A stretch of 64,000 nt of DNA from Streptomyces sp. AJS327 (GTDB lineage: Bacteria; Actinomycetota; Actinomycetes; Streptomycetales; Streptomycetaceae): the NCBI RefSeq assembly GCF_013450295.1, contig NZ_SKBR01000002.1, positions 62,001 through 126,000 of the forward strand, in the 5' to 3' direction. Of the stretch, positions 45,885 through 55,404 are shown piece by piece. Below the pieces are notes generated by a model. The model was not told the origin of the DNA. It made no database searches and saw only the letters and a list, made by a program, of their open reading frames with translations. The position numbers and the translations under genes were made by a program. Within the stretch, counting starts at the first letter, position 1. Every line of letters begins with the position of its first letter.

Positions 45885-47324
45885 ATGGACGTCCTGAACT
45901 TCCTCCTGGAAATTGTCCAGGTGCCGGCGATCATCATCGGCTGTATCGCCCTGATCGGGTTGCTCGCTCAGCGAAAGCCGCTGGGAGACACCGTCTCGGG
46001 CACCATCAAGACCACGCTCAGCCTGCTCGTCATCGCCGGCGGCATCACCGTCCTCATCGAGGCACTCACCCCGATCCAGACCATGTTCGAGAAGGCGCTG
46101 CCCACCGGCCGGATCACGACCTTCGCCACCTTCGACGAAGCGGTCGTCAGCGCGGTCCAGACCGCCGACGTAGGCCGGATCGGCATGCTGATCGGCCTCA
46201 CCCTGCTCTTCGGCTACGCCTTCCACCTCCTGCTCGCTCGCGTCACCAGAGCGAGATACGTGTACCTCACCGGCCACATGATCTGGGTCCACGCCGGCGC
46301 CTTCGCGATTCTCTTCCACAGCCTGGACCTGGGCGACGTGGTCACGGTCGCCGCGGCGTCGGTCGTGGACGGCGCCTACATGACGTTCGCGCCCGCCCTC
46401 GCGCAGCCGGTGATGCGCAAGATCACCGGCCGGGACGACGTCGCGTTCGGTCACGGGCAGACGCTGCTGAACGTCGCCGCCGCGGGCCTGGGCAAGCTCG
46501 TCGGCGACCCCAAGAAGAGCACCGAGGACATCAAGGTCCCCGCCAAGCTCAACTTCTTCCGCGACGTCGCCGTCTCGACGACACTCGTGATGTTCGTCAT
46601 CGCCTTCGCCGCCGCGGCCGGAGCCATCTCGCAGATAGGCCTGTCCACCTTCACCAAGGACATATCCGACGGCCAGAACTGGCTGGTGTTCACGCTGCTC
46701 TCCGCCCTCGGCTTCGCCGCGGGCATGCTCATCATGCTCTACGGCGTGCGGATGCTGATCGCGGAGATCGTGCCCGCCTTCGAAGGCATCGCACGCCGCA
46801 TCATTCCCAGCGCCAAGCCCGCCCTCGACGTGCCGGTGATCTTCTCCTTCGCGCCCAACGCGCTGGTGATCGGGCTGATCTCCGGGGTCATCGGCCAGGT
46901 GGTCGGCATGGGCTTCCTCGCCGCCATCGGCTGGCCGGTGCCGATCCCCAGCATGATCGTCGCGTTCTTCGCCTGCGGCGCGGCGGCGATCTTCGCCAAC
47001 GCCACCGGTGGTCGCCGCGGCGCGTGGGCCGGTGGATTCCTCTGGGGCTTCCTCGGCTGGATCCTCATCAGCGCCGCGTACAAGTTCCAGGTCTTCGGCG
47101 ACCTCAGCGCGCAGGGCGCGAAGGGGCTCGGTTTCACCGTCCCGGACGTGATCGTCCCGGGGCTCGTCATCCACTCCGTCGACTCCCTGCTCGGCCCGTG
47201 GATGGCCGTCGCGCTGGCCGGTGTCGTGGTCGTGACCCTGGTGGCCTTCACCTGGCAGCCGAAGCTGCCCACGAGCACGGAGGACGCACCGGACAAGGCC
47301 GAGGAGGGGTCGGCGCAGAGCTGA
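45885..47324 (+). CDS. PTS EIIC permease, UlaA/SgaT (ascorbate) family
   Basis: A 479-residue membrane permease with about eleven hydrophobic segments. ATG 45885 follows AGGAG. The sequence [19 protein letters not shown] at the N-terminus, [22 protein letters not shown], and the C-terminal [19 protein letters not shown] are features of the UlaA group rather than of the mannose- or glucose-type EIICs used for N-acetylhexosamines. It moves the sugar inward while EIIB phosphorylates it. The family suggests ascorbate or a similar substrate, while the neighbouring enzymes point to an N-acetylhexosamine. Confidence 0.93.
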   Translation: MDVLNFLLEIVQVPAIIIGCIALIGLLAQRKPLGDTVSGTIKTTLSLLVIAGGITVLIEALTPIQTMFEKALPTGRITTFATFDEAVVSAVQTADVGRIGMLIGLTLLFGYAFHLLLARVTRARYVYLTGHMIWVHAGAFAILFHSLDLGDVVTVAAASVVDGAYMTFAPALAQPVMRKITGRDDVAFGHGQTLLNVAAAGLGKLVGDPKKSTEDIKVPAKLNFFRDVAVSTTLVMFVIAFAAAAGAISQIGLSTFTKDISDGQNWLVFTLLSALGFAAGMLIMLYGVRMLIAEIVPAFEGIARRIIPSAKPALDVPVIFSFAPNALVIGLISGVIGQVVGMGFLAAIGWPVPIPSMIVAFFACGAAAIFANATGGRRGAWAGGFLWGFLGWILISAAYKFQVFGDLSAQGAKGLGFTVPDVIVPGLVIHSVDSLLGPWMAVALAGVVVVTLVAFTWQPKLPTSTEDAPDKAEEGSAQS

Positions 47325-47686
47325 CGATCCGCACCCGGGCGGACGGGCCACCGAACCGGCCACGAGGCCGACCCCGTCCGCCCCAGGCGGCAGAACCAGC
47401 CGTCCCGCCGATCCCCCCAACCGTCAGCACCGGGAACGGGAGCCGCGCTACCGGCCGTCCGCGCTGGTGGCCGACGAGCACGCGCGCCACGGCTGGGCCG
47501 GGGTCGTCCAGGCCATCGTCCTGGGGAAGACCCGGGACGACATGTCGCCAAGGGGTGTACACGACGGTCGTTCGCTCCGCTCTCCTCGGCCGGGCTGGCG
47601 TCCGAAGGCTCGTGACGCCGTCCGTCGCCCGCCGGACGGCTCCCGGGCGCTGGGCCGGACGCTCCGGGCCGTGCGACGATGCCGGT
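47325..47686. other. Intergenic region after EIIC
   Basis: A 362-bp stretch. A GTG-started frame from 47467 reads [19 protein letters not shown] and then loses protein-like character; it may be a decayed gene end, but I cannot name a family. No clear terminator stem was found. The last part should hold the promoter of the YyaL-like gene. Confidence 0.45.
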
Positions 47687-49840
47687 ATGAACCGCCTGGC
47701 CGATGCCACGTCCCCGTATCTCCAGCAGCACGCCGACAATCCGGTGGACTGGTGGCCCTGGTCGGACGAGGCGTTCGAGGAGGCGCGGCGGCGGGACGTT
47801 CCGGTTCTCCTCAGCGTCGGTTACAGCGCGTGCCACTGGTGCCATGTGATGGCGGACGAGAGCTTCGCCGACGTGGAGACGGCGCGGCTGCTGAACGAGA
47901 ACTTCGTGTCCGTGAAGGTCGACCGGGAGGAGCGCCCGGACGTCGACGCGGTGTACATGGAGGCGGTGCAGGCGGCCACCGGGCACGGTGGCTGGCCGAT
48001 GACGGTCTTCCTCACCCCGGAGGCCGAACCCTTCTACTTCGGCACGTACTTCCCGCCGCGTCCCCGGCACGGCATGCCGTCCTTCGGCGAGGTGCTGGAG
48101 GGGGTGCGGCTCGCCTGGGCGGAGCGGCGCGAGGAGGTCGCGGACGTCGCGGCGCGGATCACGCGGGACCTCGCCTCCCGCGCCCTCCGGTACGACGGGG
48201 CGGGCGTCCCGGGACCGGACGAGACGGGTGCCGCGCTGCTCGGGCTGACCCGGGACTTCGACGCGGTGCGCGGTGGCTTCGGTGACGCTCCGAAGTTCCC
48301 GCCGTCCATGGTGCTGGAGTTCCTGCTGCGGCAGCACGCGCGCACCGGCTCCGAGGGGGCGCTCCAGATGGTGGAGGCGACCTGCGAGGCGATGGCCCGC
48401 GGTGGGCTCTACGACCAGCTGGGCGGGGGGTTCGCCCGCTACTCGGTGGACGCGGAGTGGGTCGTTCCGCACTTCGAGCGCATGCTCTACGACAACGCGC
48501 TGCTCTGCCGGGTCTACGCCCATCTCTGGCGGACCAGCGGCTCCGCGTTCGCCCGGCGGATCGCGCTGGAGACCGCGGACTTCCTCGTCGGCGAACTCGG
48601 CACCGCCCAGGGCGGTTTCGCCTCCGCGCTGGACGCGGACAGCGACGACGGCACCGGACGGCACCGGGAGGGCGCGTACTACGTGTGGACCCCGGCGCAG
48701 CTCGTCGAGGCGCTGGGGGAGCGGGACGCCGCGTACGCCGCCGACCGGTTCCGCGTCACGGCCGAGGGCAGCTTCGAGGAGGGCGCCTCCGTCCTCCAAC
48801 TGCCCGCCCTCGACGGTGAGAACGAGGGCGGCGGCGAGAACGTGGGTCCGGGCGGGGGCGCGGACGGGGAGCGGCTGGAGTCGGTGCGCGCCCGGCTGCG
48901 TGAGGCCCGCGCCGCCCGCGCCCGACCCGCGCGGGACGAGAAGGTGGTCGCCGCGTGGAACGGGCTGGCCATCGCGGCCCTCGCCGAGACCGGCCAGTAC
49001 TTCGACCGGCCCGACCTGGTGGACGCCGCCACCCGGGCCGCCGAACTGCTCGCCGCCGTCCACACGGTGGAACCGGCGCCGGAGGAGGGCCGCCCCCACA
49101 CCCGGCTGCTGCGCACCTCGCGGGACGGCGCCGCGGGCCCGAGCGCCGGGGTGCTGGAGGACTACGCCGACGTGGCCGAGGGCTACCTCACGCTGTTCGC
49201 GGTGACCGGCCGCACCGAGTGGCTGACCCGCACCGGCGCCCTGCTGGAGACGGTGCTGGCCCGCTTCGTCGGCGAGGACGGCACCCCGTACGACACGGCG
49301 GACGACGCGGAACGGCTGATCCGGCGCCCGCAGGACCCGTCGGACAACGCGGTGCCCTCCGGCTGGACGGCCGCCGCCGCGGCGCTGCTCAGCTACGCCG
49401 CCTACACCGGCTCCGACCGGCACCGGCGGGCGGCCGAGCGGGCGCTCGCGGTGGTCTCCCCGCTGGCGGCGCGGGTGCCGCGCTTCATCGGCTGGGGTCT
49501 CGCCGCGGCCGAGGCGTTGCTGGACGGGCCGCGCGAGGTGGCCGTCGTCGGGCCCGCGTCCGATCCGGGTACCGAACTGCTGCACCGCACCGCGCTGTTG
49601 GCCACGGCGCCCGGTGTGGTGGTGGCGCGCGGCGAGCCGGAGCCCGGCCCCGGAACCCCGGAGGAGGCCGGGGTGGAGGCGGACGCCGGGGCGGAGGTGC
49701 CGCTGCTTGGGGGCCGGGGCCTGGTGGACGGCCGCCCGGCGGCCTACGTCTGCCGGGGCTTCGTCTGCTCCGCGCCGACGACGGACGCGGACGAGCTGGC
49801 CGCCGCCCTCACCCCGGAGGAGCCGTCCACCCTCCCCTGA
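47687..49840 (+). CDS. YyaL/DUF255 thioredoxin-fold protein
   Basis: A 717-residue protein. ATG 47687 ([20 protein letters not shown]) is the standard family start. The N-terminal thioredoxin-like domain has [13 protein letters not shown] (about residues 45-57) with a CxxC pair, and [10 protein letters not shown]. The rest is an (alpha/alpha)6 barrel region ([30 protein letters not shown], and [10 protein letters not shown]). The function of the family is not settled; mammalian SPATA20 belongs to it. It stands alone and looks like a chromosomal core gene. Confidence 0.94.
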   Translation: MNRLADATSPYLQQHADNPVDWWPWSDEAFEEARRRDVPVLLSVGYSACHWCHVMADESFADVETARLLNENFVSVKVDREERPDVDAVYMEAVQAATGHGGWPMTVFLTPEAEPFYFGTYFPPRPRHGMPSFGEVLEGVRLAWAERREEVADVAARITRDLASRALRYDGAGVPGPDETGAALLGLTRDFDAVRGGFGDAPKFPPSMVLEFLLRQHARTGSEGALQMVEATCEAMARGGLYDQLGGGFARYSVDAEWVVPHFERMLYDNALLCRVYAHLWRTSGSAFARRIALETADFLVGELGTAQGGFASALDADSDDGTGRHREGAYYVWTPAQLVEALGERDAAYAADRFRVTAEGSFEEGASVLQLPALDGENEGGGENVGPGGGADGERLESVRARLREARAARARPARDEKVVAAWNGLAIAALAETGQYFDRPDLVDAATRAAELLAAVHTVEPAPEEGRPHTRLLRTSRDGAAGPSAGVLEDYADVAEGYLTLFAVTGRTEWLTRTGALLETVLARFVGEDGTPYDTADDAERLIRRPQDPSDNAVPSGWTAAAAALLSYAAYTGSDRHRRAAERALAVVSPLAARVPRFIGWGLAAAEALLDGPREVAVVGPASDPGTELLHRTALLATAPGVVVARGEPEPGPGTPEEAGVEADAGAEVPLLGGRGLVDGRPAAYVCRGFVCSAPTTDADELAAALTPEEPSTLP

Positions 49841-49853
49841 TCGGGCCGAACCG

Positions 49854-49945
49854 GCCGAACCGGCCGGGCTGACAGAACCGGCTGGACCCGCTGGACCGGC
49901 TGGTCCCGGCGAACCGGCCGAACCGGTCTTCCCGGGGCGGGAGTT
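49854..49945. repeat. Degenerate GAACCGGC-type intergenic repeat
   Basis: GAACCGGC and GGACCGGCTGG units recur about eight times between the YyaL-like gene and the TetR gene. If read as protein it gives a P/G/E-rich collagen-like string, but no start or domain supports a gene. It occupies the convergent gap and may contribute to termination. Confidence 0.55.
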
Positions 49946-50053
49946 GGACGGAACCGGGTGGAAGCCGGAGGGCATGGCGGAAGCTGGGGCGGGTGGGCCC
50001 GTCGGCTGGCCGCGCGGCGGGACGCCGGGGGCGCGCTGGCGCCTCGGGGATGC

Positions 50054-50779
50054 TCAGAGCCGCAGGCCGTTCTCCAGGAGGGCCAGGGCCCGGTCGAGCA
50101 GGTGGACCAGCTCTCCGGTCCGGCCGTTCGCGTCCCAGCAGAGGATCGCCTGGACCAGCCCGCCGACCACCGCGCCCACGAAGACCTGGAGTTCGAGGTC
50201 GTCCGCCGGGCGGCCGGTGCGCTGCGCCAGGGCGCGGGCCAGCGCGCGGCCCGTGACGGCGACGCTCTCGATCAGCCGCGCCCGCACCGCTGGCACCTCG
50301 CAGACCAGCCGGAGCCGCTGGGTGATCTCCACCCCCTGGTGCTTCCAGACCTCCCGCGTGAGATCGGTGAGGGCGTGGCGCACCGCGGTCGCCGGAGCCT
50401 CCCCGGCCGGGCGGCGTAGCAGCGCCTCGGCCATCATCGGGTCGTACTCGTCGGTGAGGACGATGTCCTCCTTGGTGGGGTAGTACCGGAAGACGGTGCT
50501 GGTGGAGACCTCGGCGGCCTCCGCGATGCGGTCGACGGCGGTGGCGTCGTACCCGTGTTCGGCGAAGAGCCGGAAGGCCGCCTGCCGGATGGCCCGCCGC
50601 GTCTGGATCTTCTTGCGCTCGCGCAGCCCGAGCCGGGGGGTGGCGGCGCTCTCCTGGAGCGCCGCGCCGGTCCGGTGCGTACGGCCGGTCGCGTCCGCCA
50701 GCGGGTCGGGGGCGGTGGTGGCGGGCACGGAGGCGTCCGGGACAGCGGAAGGGGTGGTTACGCGAGCCATGGTGACCAT
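50054..50779 (-). CDS. TetR family transcriptional regulator
   Basis: A 241-residue repressor-type regulator. A disordered N-terminal extension of about 50 residues precedes the helix-turn-helix (RERKKIQTRRAIRQAAFRLF, then AVDRIAEAAEVSTSTVFRYYPTKEDIV, about residues 53-105). The C-terminal domain fits the MftR/TetR_C group (ITQRLRLVCEVPAVRARL). ATG 50779 or ATG 50770 may be used; neither has a strong ribosome site. It is divergent from the aminotransferase gene (334-bp gap), with no clear target operator. Confidence 0.92.
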   Translation of the reverse strand: MVTMARVTTPSAVPDASVPATTAPDPLADATGRTHRTGAALQESAATPRLGLRERKKIQTRRAIRQAAFRLFAEHGYDATAVDRIAEAAEVSTSTVFRYYPTKEDIVLTDEYDPMMAEALLRRPAGEAPATAVRHALTDLTREVWKHQGVEITQRLRLVCEVPAVRARLIESVAVTGRALARALAQRTGRPADDLELQVFVGAVVGGLVQAILCWDANGRTGELVHLLDRALALLENGLRL

Positions 50780-51113
50780 TCTCGGCCACCGCCCGGGCGG
50801 GGGCTACGGCTGTTCCGGCTCCGTGCCGGGGGCGTGCGGTGCGCGGCGTGTGGCGAGTTGGCGCGCGTGCGGGCGGCCGCGGGGAGTGGGGCGCGCGTTT
50901 CCGGTACGTGCGGGAGCCGGCTCCGGGCCGTCGCTGGATCGGCGGTCCGGTGCCCGGCGTCGTCGGCGCCGTGGCCGTGGCCGGTGCGGCCGGTGCCGCC
51001 CGCTGACGGGGGCCCGTGGCGCGGGGGGAGCGCCGCCGGTGCGGGCGGGCGGGGGCGGCGAGGGTGAGGAGAAACACGGGGCGGCTTGCGAAACTCGCCC
51101 GTAAGGTGGCGAT
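50780..51113. other. Intergenic region between TetR and aminotransferase
   Basis: A 334-bp divergent region, very GC-rich, with strong G bias on the plus strand. AAGGTGG at 51103-51109 is the aminotransferase ribosome site. I see no clear palindromic operator and no gene. Confidence 0.5.
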
Positions 51114-52325
51114 ATGCAGGTGATCCAATCGACCAAGCTCGCCAACGTCTGTTACGAGATCCGGGGCCCCGTCCTGGAGGAGGCCATGCGGCTTGAGGCG
51201 GCGGGGCACCGCATTCTCAAGCTGAACACCGGAAACCCGGCCGCCTTCGGCTTCGACTGCCCGCCCGAGATCCTGGAGGACATGCTCCGGAACGTCGGCA
51301 GCGCACACGGCTACGGGGACGCGAAGGGGCTGCTCTCCGCCCGCCGCGCGGTGGTGCAGCACTACGAGACGCGCGGTGTCGAGCTGTCGGTGGAGGACGT
51401 CTACCTGGGCAACGGCGTCTCGGAACTCATACAGATGTCGATGCAGGCGCTGCTGGACGACGGTGACGAGGTGCTCGTCCCGGCGCCCGACTACCCGCTG
51501 TGGACCGCCTCCGTCTCGCTCTCCGGCGGGACGGCCGTGCACTACCGCTGCGACGAGCAGTCGGACTGGCTGCCGGACCTCGCGGACGTCGAGCGCAAGG
51601 TGACCGACCGCACCAAGGCACTCGTGATCATCAATCCGAACAACCCGACCGGGGCGGTCTACGACGAGGAGATGCTGCGCGGGCTGACGGACATCGCCCG
51701 GCGGCACAACCTGATCGTCTGCTCCGACGAGATCTACGACAAGATCCTCTACGACGACGCCACCCACACGCCCACCGCGGTAGTCGCCCCCGACCTGCTC
51801 ACCCTCACCTTCAACGGGCTCTCGAAGTCGTACCGGGTGGCGGGCTACCGCAGCGGATGGCTGGCGGTCTGCGGACCGAAGGCGCACGCCGACAGCTACG
51901 TCGAGGGGCTGACGATCCTGGCCAACATGCGGCTGTGCGCGAACATGCCCGCGCAGCACGCGGTGGCGACCGCGCTCGGCGGCCGGCAGTCGATCGAGGA
52001 CCTGACGCTGCCCGGGGGACGGTTGCGCGAGCAGCGTGACACCGCGCACCGGCTGCTCACCCAGATCCCCGGCGTGACCTGCGTCAAGCCGAAGGGCGCC
52101 ATCTACGCCTTCCCCCGGCTCGACCCCGACGTGTACAAGATCAAGGACGACCGGCAGATGGTGATCGACCTCCTCCGGGAGGAGAAGATCATGATCGTGC
52201 ACGGCACCGGATTCAACTGGCCGGAGCCCGACCACTTCCGGATCGTCAACCTCCCGGCGGCCGACGAGCTGGCCGAGGCGGTCACCCGGATCGGGAACTT
52301 CCTGGACGGCTACAGCCAGTACTGA
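51114..52325 (+). CDS. Alanine-type PLP aminotransferase (AlaA-like)
   Basis: A 403-residue class I aminotransferase. The PLP Lys is in NGLSKSYRVAGYRSGW (about residue 240), with NPNNPTGAVY (about 175) and the substrate-carboxylate Arg near the end (DHFRIVNLP, about 380). The N-terminal VIQSTKLANVCYEIRGPVLEEA matches the AlaA group that makes alanine from pyruvate and glutamate. ATG 51114 follows AAGGTGG by 4 nt. It is monocistronic, with a strong terminator after it. Confidence 0.95.
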   Translation: MQVIQSTKLANVCYEIRGPVLEEAMRLEAAGHRILKLNTGNPAAFGFDCPPEILEDMLRNVGSAHGYGDAKGLLSARRAVVQHYETRGVELSVEDVYLGNGVSELIQMSMQALLDDGDEVLVPAPDYPLWTASVSLSGGTAVHYRCDEQSDWLPDLADVERKVTDRTKALVIINPNNPTGAVYDEEMLRGLTDIARRHNLIVCSDEIYDKILYDDATHTPTAVVAPDLLTLTFNGLSKSYRVAGYRSGWLAVCGPKAHADSYVEGLTILANMRLCANMPAQHAVATALGGRQSIEDLTLPGGRLREQRDTAHRLLTQIPGVTCVKPKGAIYAFPRLDPDVYKIKDDRQMVIDLLREEKIMIVHGTGFNWPEPDHFRIVNLPAADELAEAVTRIGNFLDGYSQY

Positions 52326-52380
52326 GCCCCGGCTCCGCGCCCCGTGCTCCGGGGCGCCCTCCCGTCATCTCGCGCGCTCC

Positions 52381-52415
52381 CCGCACCCCCGGCCCTCCGT
52401 GGGCCGGGGGTGCGG
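52381..52415 (+). terminator. Strong hairpin terminator after the aminotransferase
   Basis: A perfect 15-bp stem, CCGCACCCCCGGCCC with GGGCCGGGGGTGCGG, and a TCCGT loop, 55 nt after the aminotransferase stop. It has no U-tract. Confidence 0.85.
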
Positions 52416-52552
52416 TGTGTCCGGGGCAGCTTCGTCCCCGGGTCGTGCGCTCGGGGGTGGGGCCGGTCGTGGGGGGTACGCGGCGAGCGCCGTCCGGTGG
52501 GCGGGGGAGGGGCGGGACGCCGCGTGGAAGGTGAACGCGAGAGAGGACAACT

Positions 52553-52567
52553 TTAGACGGAGTCTAA
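52553..52567. promoter_or_regulatory. Fur/PerR-family-like box TTAGAC-GGA-GTCTAA
   Basis: A 15-bp inverted repeat with 6-bp arms, extended outward by AACT and AGTT. Fur-family boxes in actinomycetes (for example CatR/PerR) have a similar TTAGA...TCTAA layout. It lies 42 bp ahead of the start of the small hypothetical gene at 52609, in an AT-rich island that also contains TAGGAT (52570-52575), a possible -10. Confidence 0.5.
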
Positions 52568-52608
52568 GTTAGGATGTCTTCCCGAAGATGTTCGCCAGGA
52601 GGCCACCC

Positions 52609-53031
52609 ATGTACGAACCGATCCGCAGCAAGTCGGTCCACACGATGGCCGAGCCCGACCCCGCGGTGCGGGCGCCGCGCCGCTCCCGCGAGGAGGAGCT
52701 GGATATCCGGCTCGCGGGTCAGCTCACCGCGCTGCTCACGGTGGTGGACGAGATCCGCGCGCTGGCGCCCGCCGCCGAGCTGGACGAGCGGGCGCGGCGG
52801 CTCGCGGAGGGCGTTGCGCGGTTGCGGTCCGGGCAGGCCCCGCTGCGTGCGGCGCCCTCGGCGCCGAGCGGCGATCCGTCCCGGGTCGTCGCGCTGCACC
52901 AGCGGGCGCACCGGCTCGCGGGCAACGCGCTCGCCGTCGCCACGTCCCGCGAGGACGCGCTCGCGATCCAGCTCGCGGAGGAGTGCGCCGTGGCGCACGG
53001 AGAGCGGCTCGGGCTCGCCGAGCCGGTCTGA
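52609..53031 (+). CDS. Hypothetical protein, small helical
   Basis: A 140-residue protein I cannot assign to a family. ATG 52609 (MYEPIRSKS) is preferred over ATG 52588 because AGGAGG lies 7 nt ahead of it. The body is rich in Ala, Arg, Glu and Leu and is predicted to be helical (REEELDIRLAGQLTALLTVV, then LHQRAHRLAGNALAVATS). There is no signal peptide, cysteine motif or membrane segment. It is convergent with PEP carboxykinase, and a Fur-family-like box sits in front. A link to metal or peroxide response rests on that box only. Confidence 0.75.
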   Translation: MYEPIRSKSVHTMAEPDPAVRAPRRSREEELDIRLAGQLTALLTVVDEIRALAPAAELDERARRLAEGVARLRSGQAPLRAAPSAPSGDPSRVVALHQRAHRLAGNALAVATSREDALAIQLAEECAVAHGERLGLAEPV

Positions 53032-53172
53032 TCCGTCGGTCTGTTCCACCGGACCGGTCTGATCCGCTCGTCCGGCCCGCCGCATCGGGGTGCCGGCCAG
53101 CGCGCGGCCGACGCCGCACTCCCCGGGCCACCGGCGTCCGGAGGGGTGGCGGGCGGCCGTTCCCGGACAGCG

Positions 53173-53208
53173 CGACGCCCCCGGCGCGGGGAAGCGCCGG
53201 GGGCGTCG
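53173..53208. terminator. Bidirectional terminator between hypothetical gene and pckG
   Basis: A perfect 15-bp stem, CGACGCCCCCGGCGC with GCGCCGGGGGCGTCG, and a 6-nt loop (GGGGAA). It lies 14 nt beyond the pckG stop and 141 nt after the hypothetical gene. Confidence 0.88.
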
Positions 53209-53222
53209 GGTGTGTCCGTGGC

Positions 53223-55064
53223 TCAGCCGAGTCGCCTGACCAGGGCGCGGTACTCGTCCCACAGCGCGGTGGGGGTGTGGTCGCCGAAGGTCTCCAGGTG
53301 CTGCGGCACCAGCGCGGCCTCCTCCCGCCACACGTCACGGTCGACGGCGAGGATGAAGTCCAGCTCCTCGTCGGTCAGTTCGAGCCCGTCGGTGTCGAGC
53401 GCGGCCTTGGTCGGGAGGGTGCCGATGGGCGTCTCGACGCCCTCCGCCTCGCCGTTCAGCCGCTCCACGATCCACTTGAGCACCCGGCTGTTCTCGCCGA
53501 ACCCGGGCCAGACGAACGAGCCCTCGTCGTTCTTCTTGAACCAGTTGACGTAGTAGATCCGGGGCAGCTTCGCCGGGTCCGGGGCCTCCTCGCCGAGGCG
53601 CACCCAGTGGGCGAAGTAGTCGCCCATGTTGTAGCCGCAGAACGGCAGCATCGCGAAGGGGTCGCGGCGCAGTTCACCGACCTTGCCCTCGGCCGCCGCC
53701 GTCTTCTCGCTGGCGACGTTGGCGCCGAGGAAGACGCCGTGGCGCCAGTCGAAGGACTCGGTGACCAGCGGCACCGCGGTGGCCCGCCGTCCGCCGAAGA
53801 GGATCGCGGAGATCGGCACCCCGCGCGGGTCCTCCCACTCGGGCGCGATGCTGGGGCACTGTCCGGCCGGGACGGTGAAGCGCGCGTTGGGGTGGGCGGC
53901 GGGGGTGCCGGACTCGGGCGTCCAGTCGTTGCCCTTCCAGTCGGTGAGGTGCGCGGGCGACTCCTCGGTCATCCCCTCCCACCAGACGTCGTTGTCGTCG
54001 GTGAGGGCGACGTTGGTGAATACCGAGTTGCCCCAGAGGGTCTTCATCGCGTTGGCGTTGGTGTGCTCACCGGTGCCGGGCGCGACACCGAAGAAACCCG
54101 CCTCGGGGTTGATCGCGTACAGCTGGCCGTCCTCGCCGAACCGCATCCAGGCGATGTCGTCGCCGACCGTCTCGACCGTCCAGCCGGGGATGGTGGGTTC
54201 CAGCATGGCCAGGTTCGTCTTCCCGCAGGCGCTGGGGAAGGCGGCGGCGACGTACTTGGCGGCCTCCGGGCCGCCCTTCGGCGGGGTCAGCTTGAGGATC
54301 AGCATGTGCTCGGCCAGCCAACCCTCGTCCCGTGCCATGACGGAGGCGATGCGCAGCGCGTAGCACTTCTTGCCGAGCAGCGCGTTGCCGCCGTAGCCCG
54401 AGCCGTAGGACCAGATCTCGCGGGTCTCCGGGAAGTGCGAGATGTACTTGGTGCTGTTGCACGGCCAGGGCACGTCGCTCTCGCCCTCGGCGAGCGGGGC
54501 GCCGACGCTGTGCACGGCCTTGACGAAGAAGCCGTCGGCGCCGAGCTGGTCCAGGACCGGCTGCCCCATCCGGGTCATGGTGCGCATGGAGACGGCGACG
54601 TACGCCGAGTCGGTGATCTCGACGCCCAGCGCGGAGAGCGGCGAGCCCAGCGGGCCCATGCAGAACGGGACGACGTACATCGTGCGGCCGCGCATCGAGC
54701 CGCGGAAGACGCCGCGTTCACCGGAGAACAGCTCCCGCATCTCGGCGGGGGCCTTCCAGTGGTTGGTGGGGCCCGCGTCCTCCTCCTTCTCGGAGCAGAT
54801 GAAGGTGCGGTCCTCGACCCGGGCGACGTCACTCGGGTCGGAGGCGGCGTAGTAGGAGTGGGGGCGCTTGATCGGGTCGAGTTTGGTGAAGGTGCCCTTC
54901 GCCACCAGCTCCTCGCACAGCCGCTCGTACTCCGCCTCCGAGCCGTCGCACCAGACGACGCGGTCCGGTTGGGTCAGTGCGGCGATCTCGTCGACCCAGG
55001 AGATCAGTTCCTGGTGGCGGGTGGGGATCGGGTGGGTGGTGGGAGCCGCAGAACTGCGCGCCAC
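53223..55064 (-). CDS. pckG: GTP-dependent phosphoenolpyruvate carboxykinase
   Basis: A 613-residue PEPCK that makes PEP from oxaloacetate and GTP for gluconeogenesis. The phosphate-binding loop is [12 protein letters not shown] (about residues 258-269, with the reactive Cys and P-loop Lys), followed by VGDDIAWM (metal ligand Asp) and the nucleotide-binding region ([11 protein letters not shown]). GTG 55064 is preferred: GGAG lies 5 nt ahead and the product [12 protein letters not shown] resembles Streptomyces homologues and length. ATG 55091 would add 9 residues and abuts a hairpin. PEP is also the phosphate donor for the local PTS, but no operon link exists. Confidence 0.96.
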   Translation of the reverse strand: MARSSAAPTTHPIPTRHQELISWVDEIAALTQPDRVVWCDGSEAEYERLCEELVAKGTFTKLDPIKRPHSYYAASDPSDVARVEDRTFICSEKEEDAGPTNHWKAPAEMRELFSGERGVFRGSMRGRTMYVVPFCMGPLGSPLSALGVEITDSAYVAVSMRTMTRMGQPVLDQLGADGFFVKAVHSVGAPLAEGESDVPWPCNSTKYISHFPETREIWSYGSGYGGNALLGKKCYALRIASVMARDEGWLAEHMLILKLTPPKGGPEAAKYVAAAFPSACGKTNLAMLEPTIPGWTVETVGDDIAWMRFGEDGQLYAINPEAGFFGVAPGTGEHTNANAMKTLWGNSVFTNVALTDDNDVWWEGMTEESPAHLTDWKGNDWTPESGTPAAHPNARFTVPAGQCPSIAPEWEDPRGVPISAILFGGRRATAVPLVTESFDWRHGVFLGANVASEKTAAAEGKVGELRRDPFAMLPFCGYNMGDYFAHWVRLGEEAPDPAKLPRIYYVNWFKKNDEGSFVWPGFGENSRVLKWIVERLNGEAEGVETPIGTLPTKAALDTDGLELTDEELDFILAVDRDVWREEAALVPQHLETFGDHTPTALWDEYRALVRRLG

Positions 55065-55091
55065 GATCGCTCCAGACGTTGAGGGTGACAT

Positions 55092-55114
55092 GCGGATACG
55101 GCACGGGTATCCGC
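55092..55114 (-). promoter_or_regulatory. Hairpin in the pckG leader
   Basis: GCGGATAC and GTATCCGC form a perfect 8-bp stem with a 7-nt loop, 27 nt ahead of the chosen GTG start and directly before the alternative ATG. It could be a regulatory RNA stem or a DNA operator. Confidence 0.4.
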
Positions 55115-55404
55115 TTCCTTGGTGGTTCTGCACGCCCCTTGGGGGCCGCGACCCGGATGCGTCCGTGGCGGGTGCGCATGCTCATCCGGTGCCGCCCTTG
55201 CTCATCTGATCATCCGAGCCTAGACGCTGACTGTCCAGATGGGAACGGTGTGTCCGTCACCACTCGCGCTCCGGCCCCGCACCGCGCGCTGGTCACGGCA
55301 CGCACGCGAAGCCGCCCGGGCGCGTCGGCCCCTCCCACGCGCGGGGCGTCGTCCGTCACTTACGCCCCCGTAGGTTCGGAGGGCGTTCTGGTTACGATTG
55401 CCCG

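Noticed and set aside
47467..47686. A possible small gene before the YyaL-like gene
   Set aside because: Only about 30 residues look protein-like, with no family and no clear ribosome site. Mentioned as intergenic content only.
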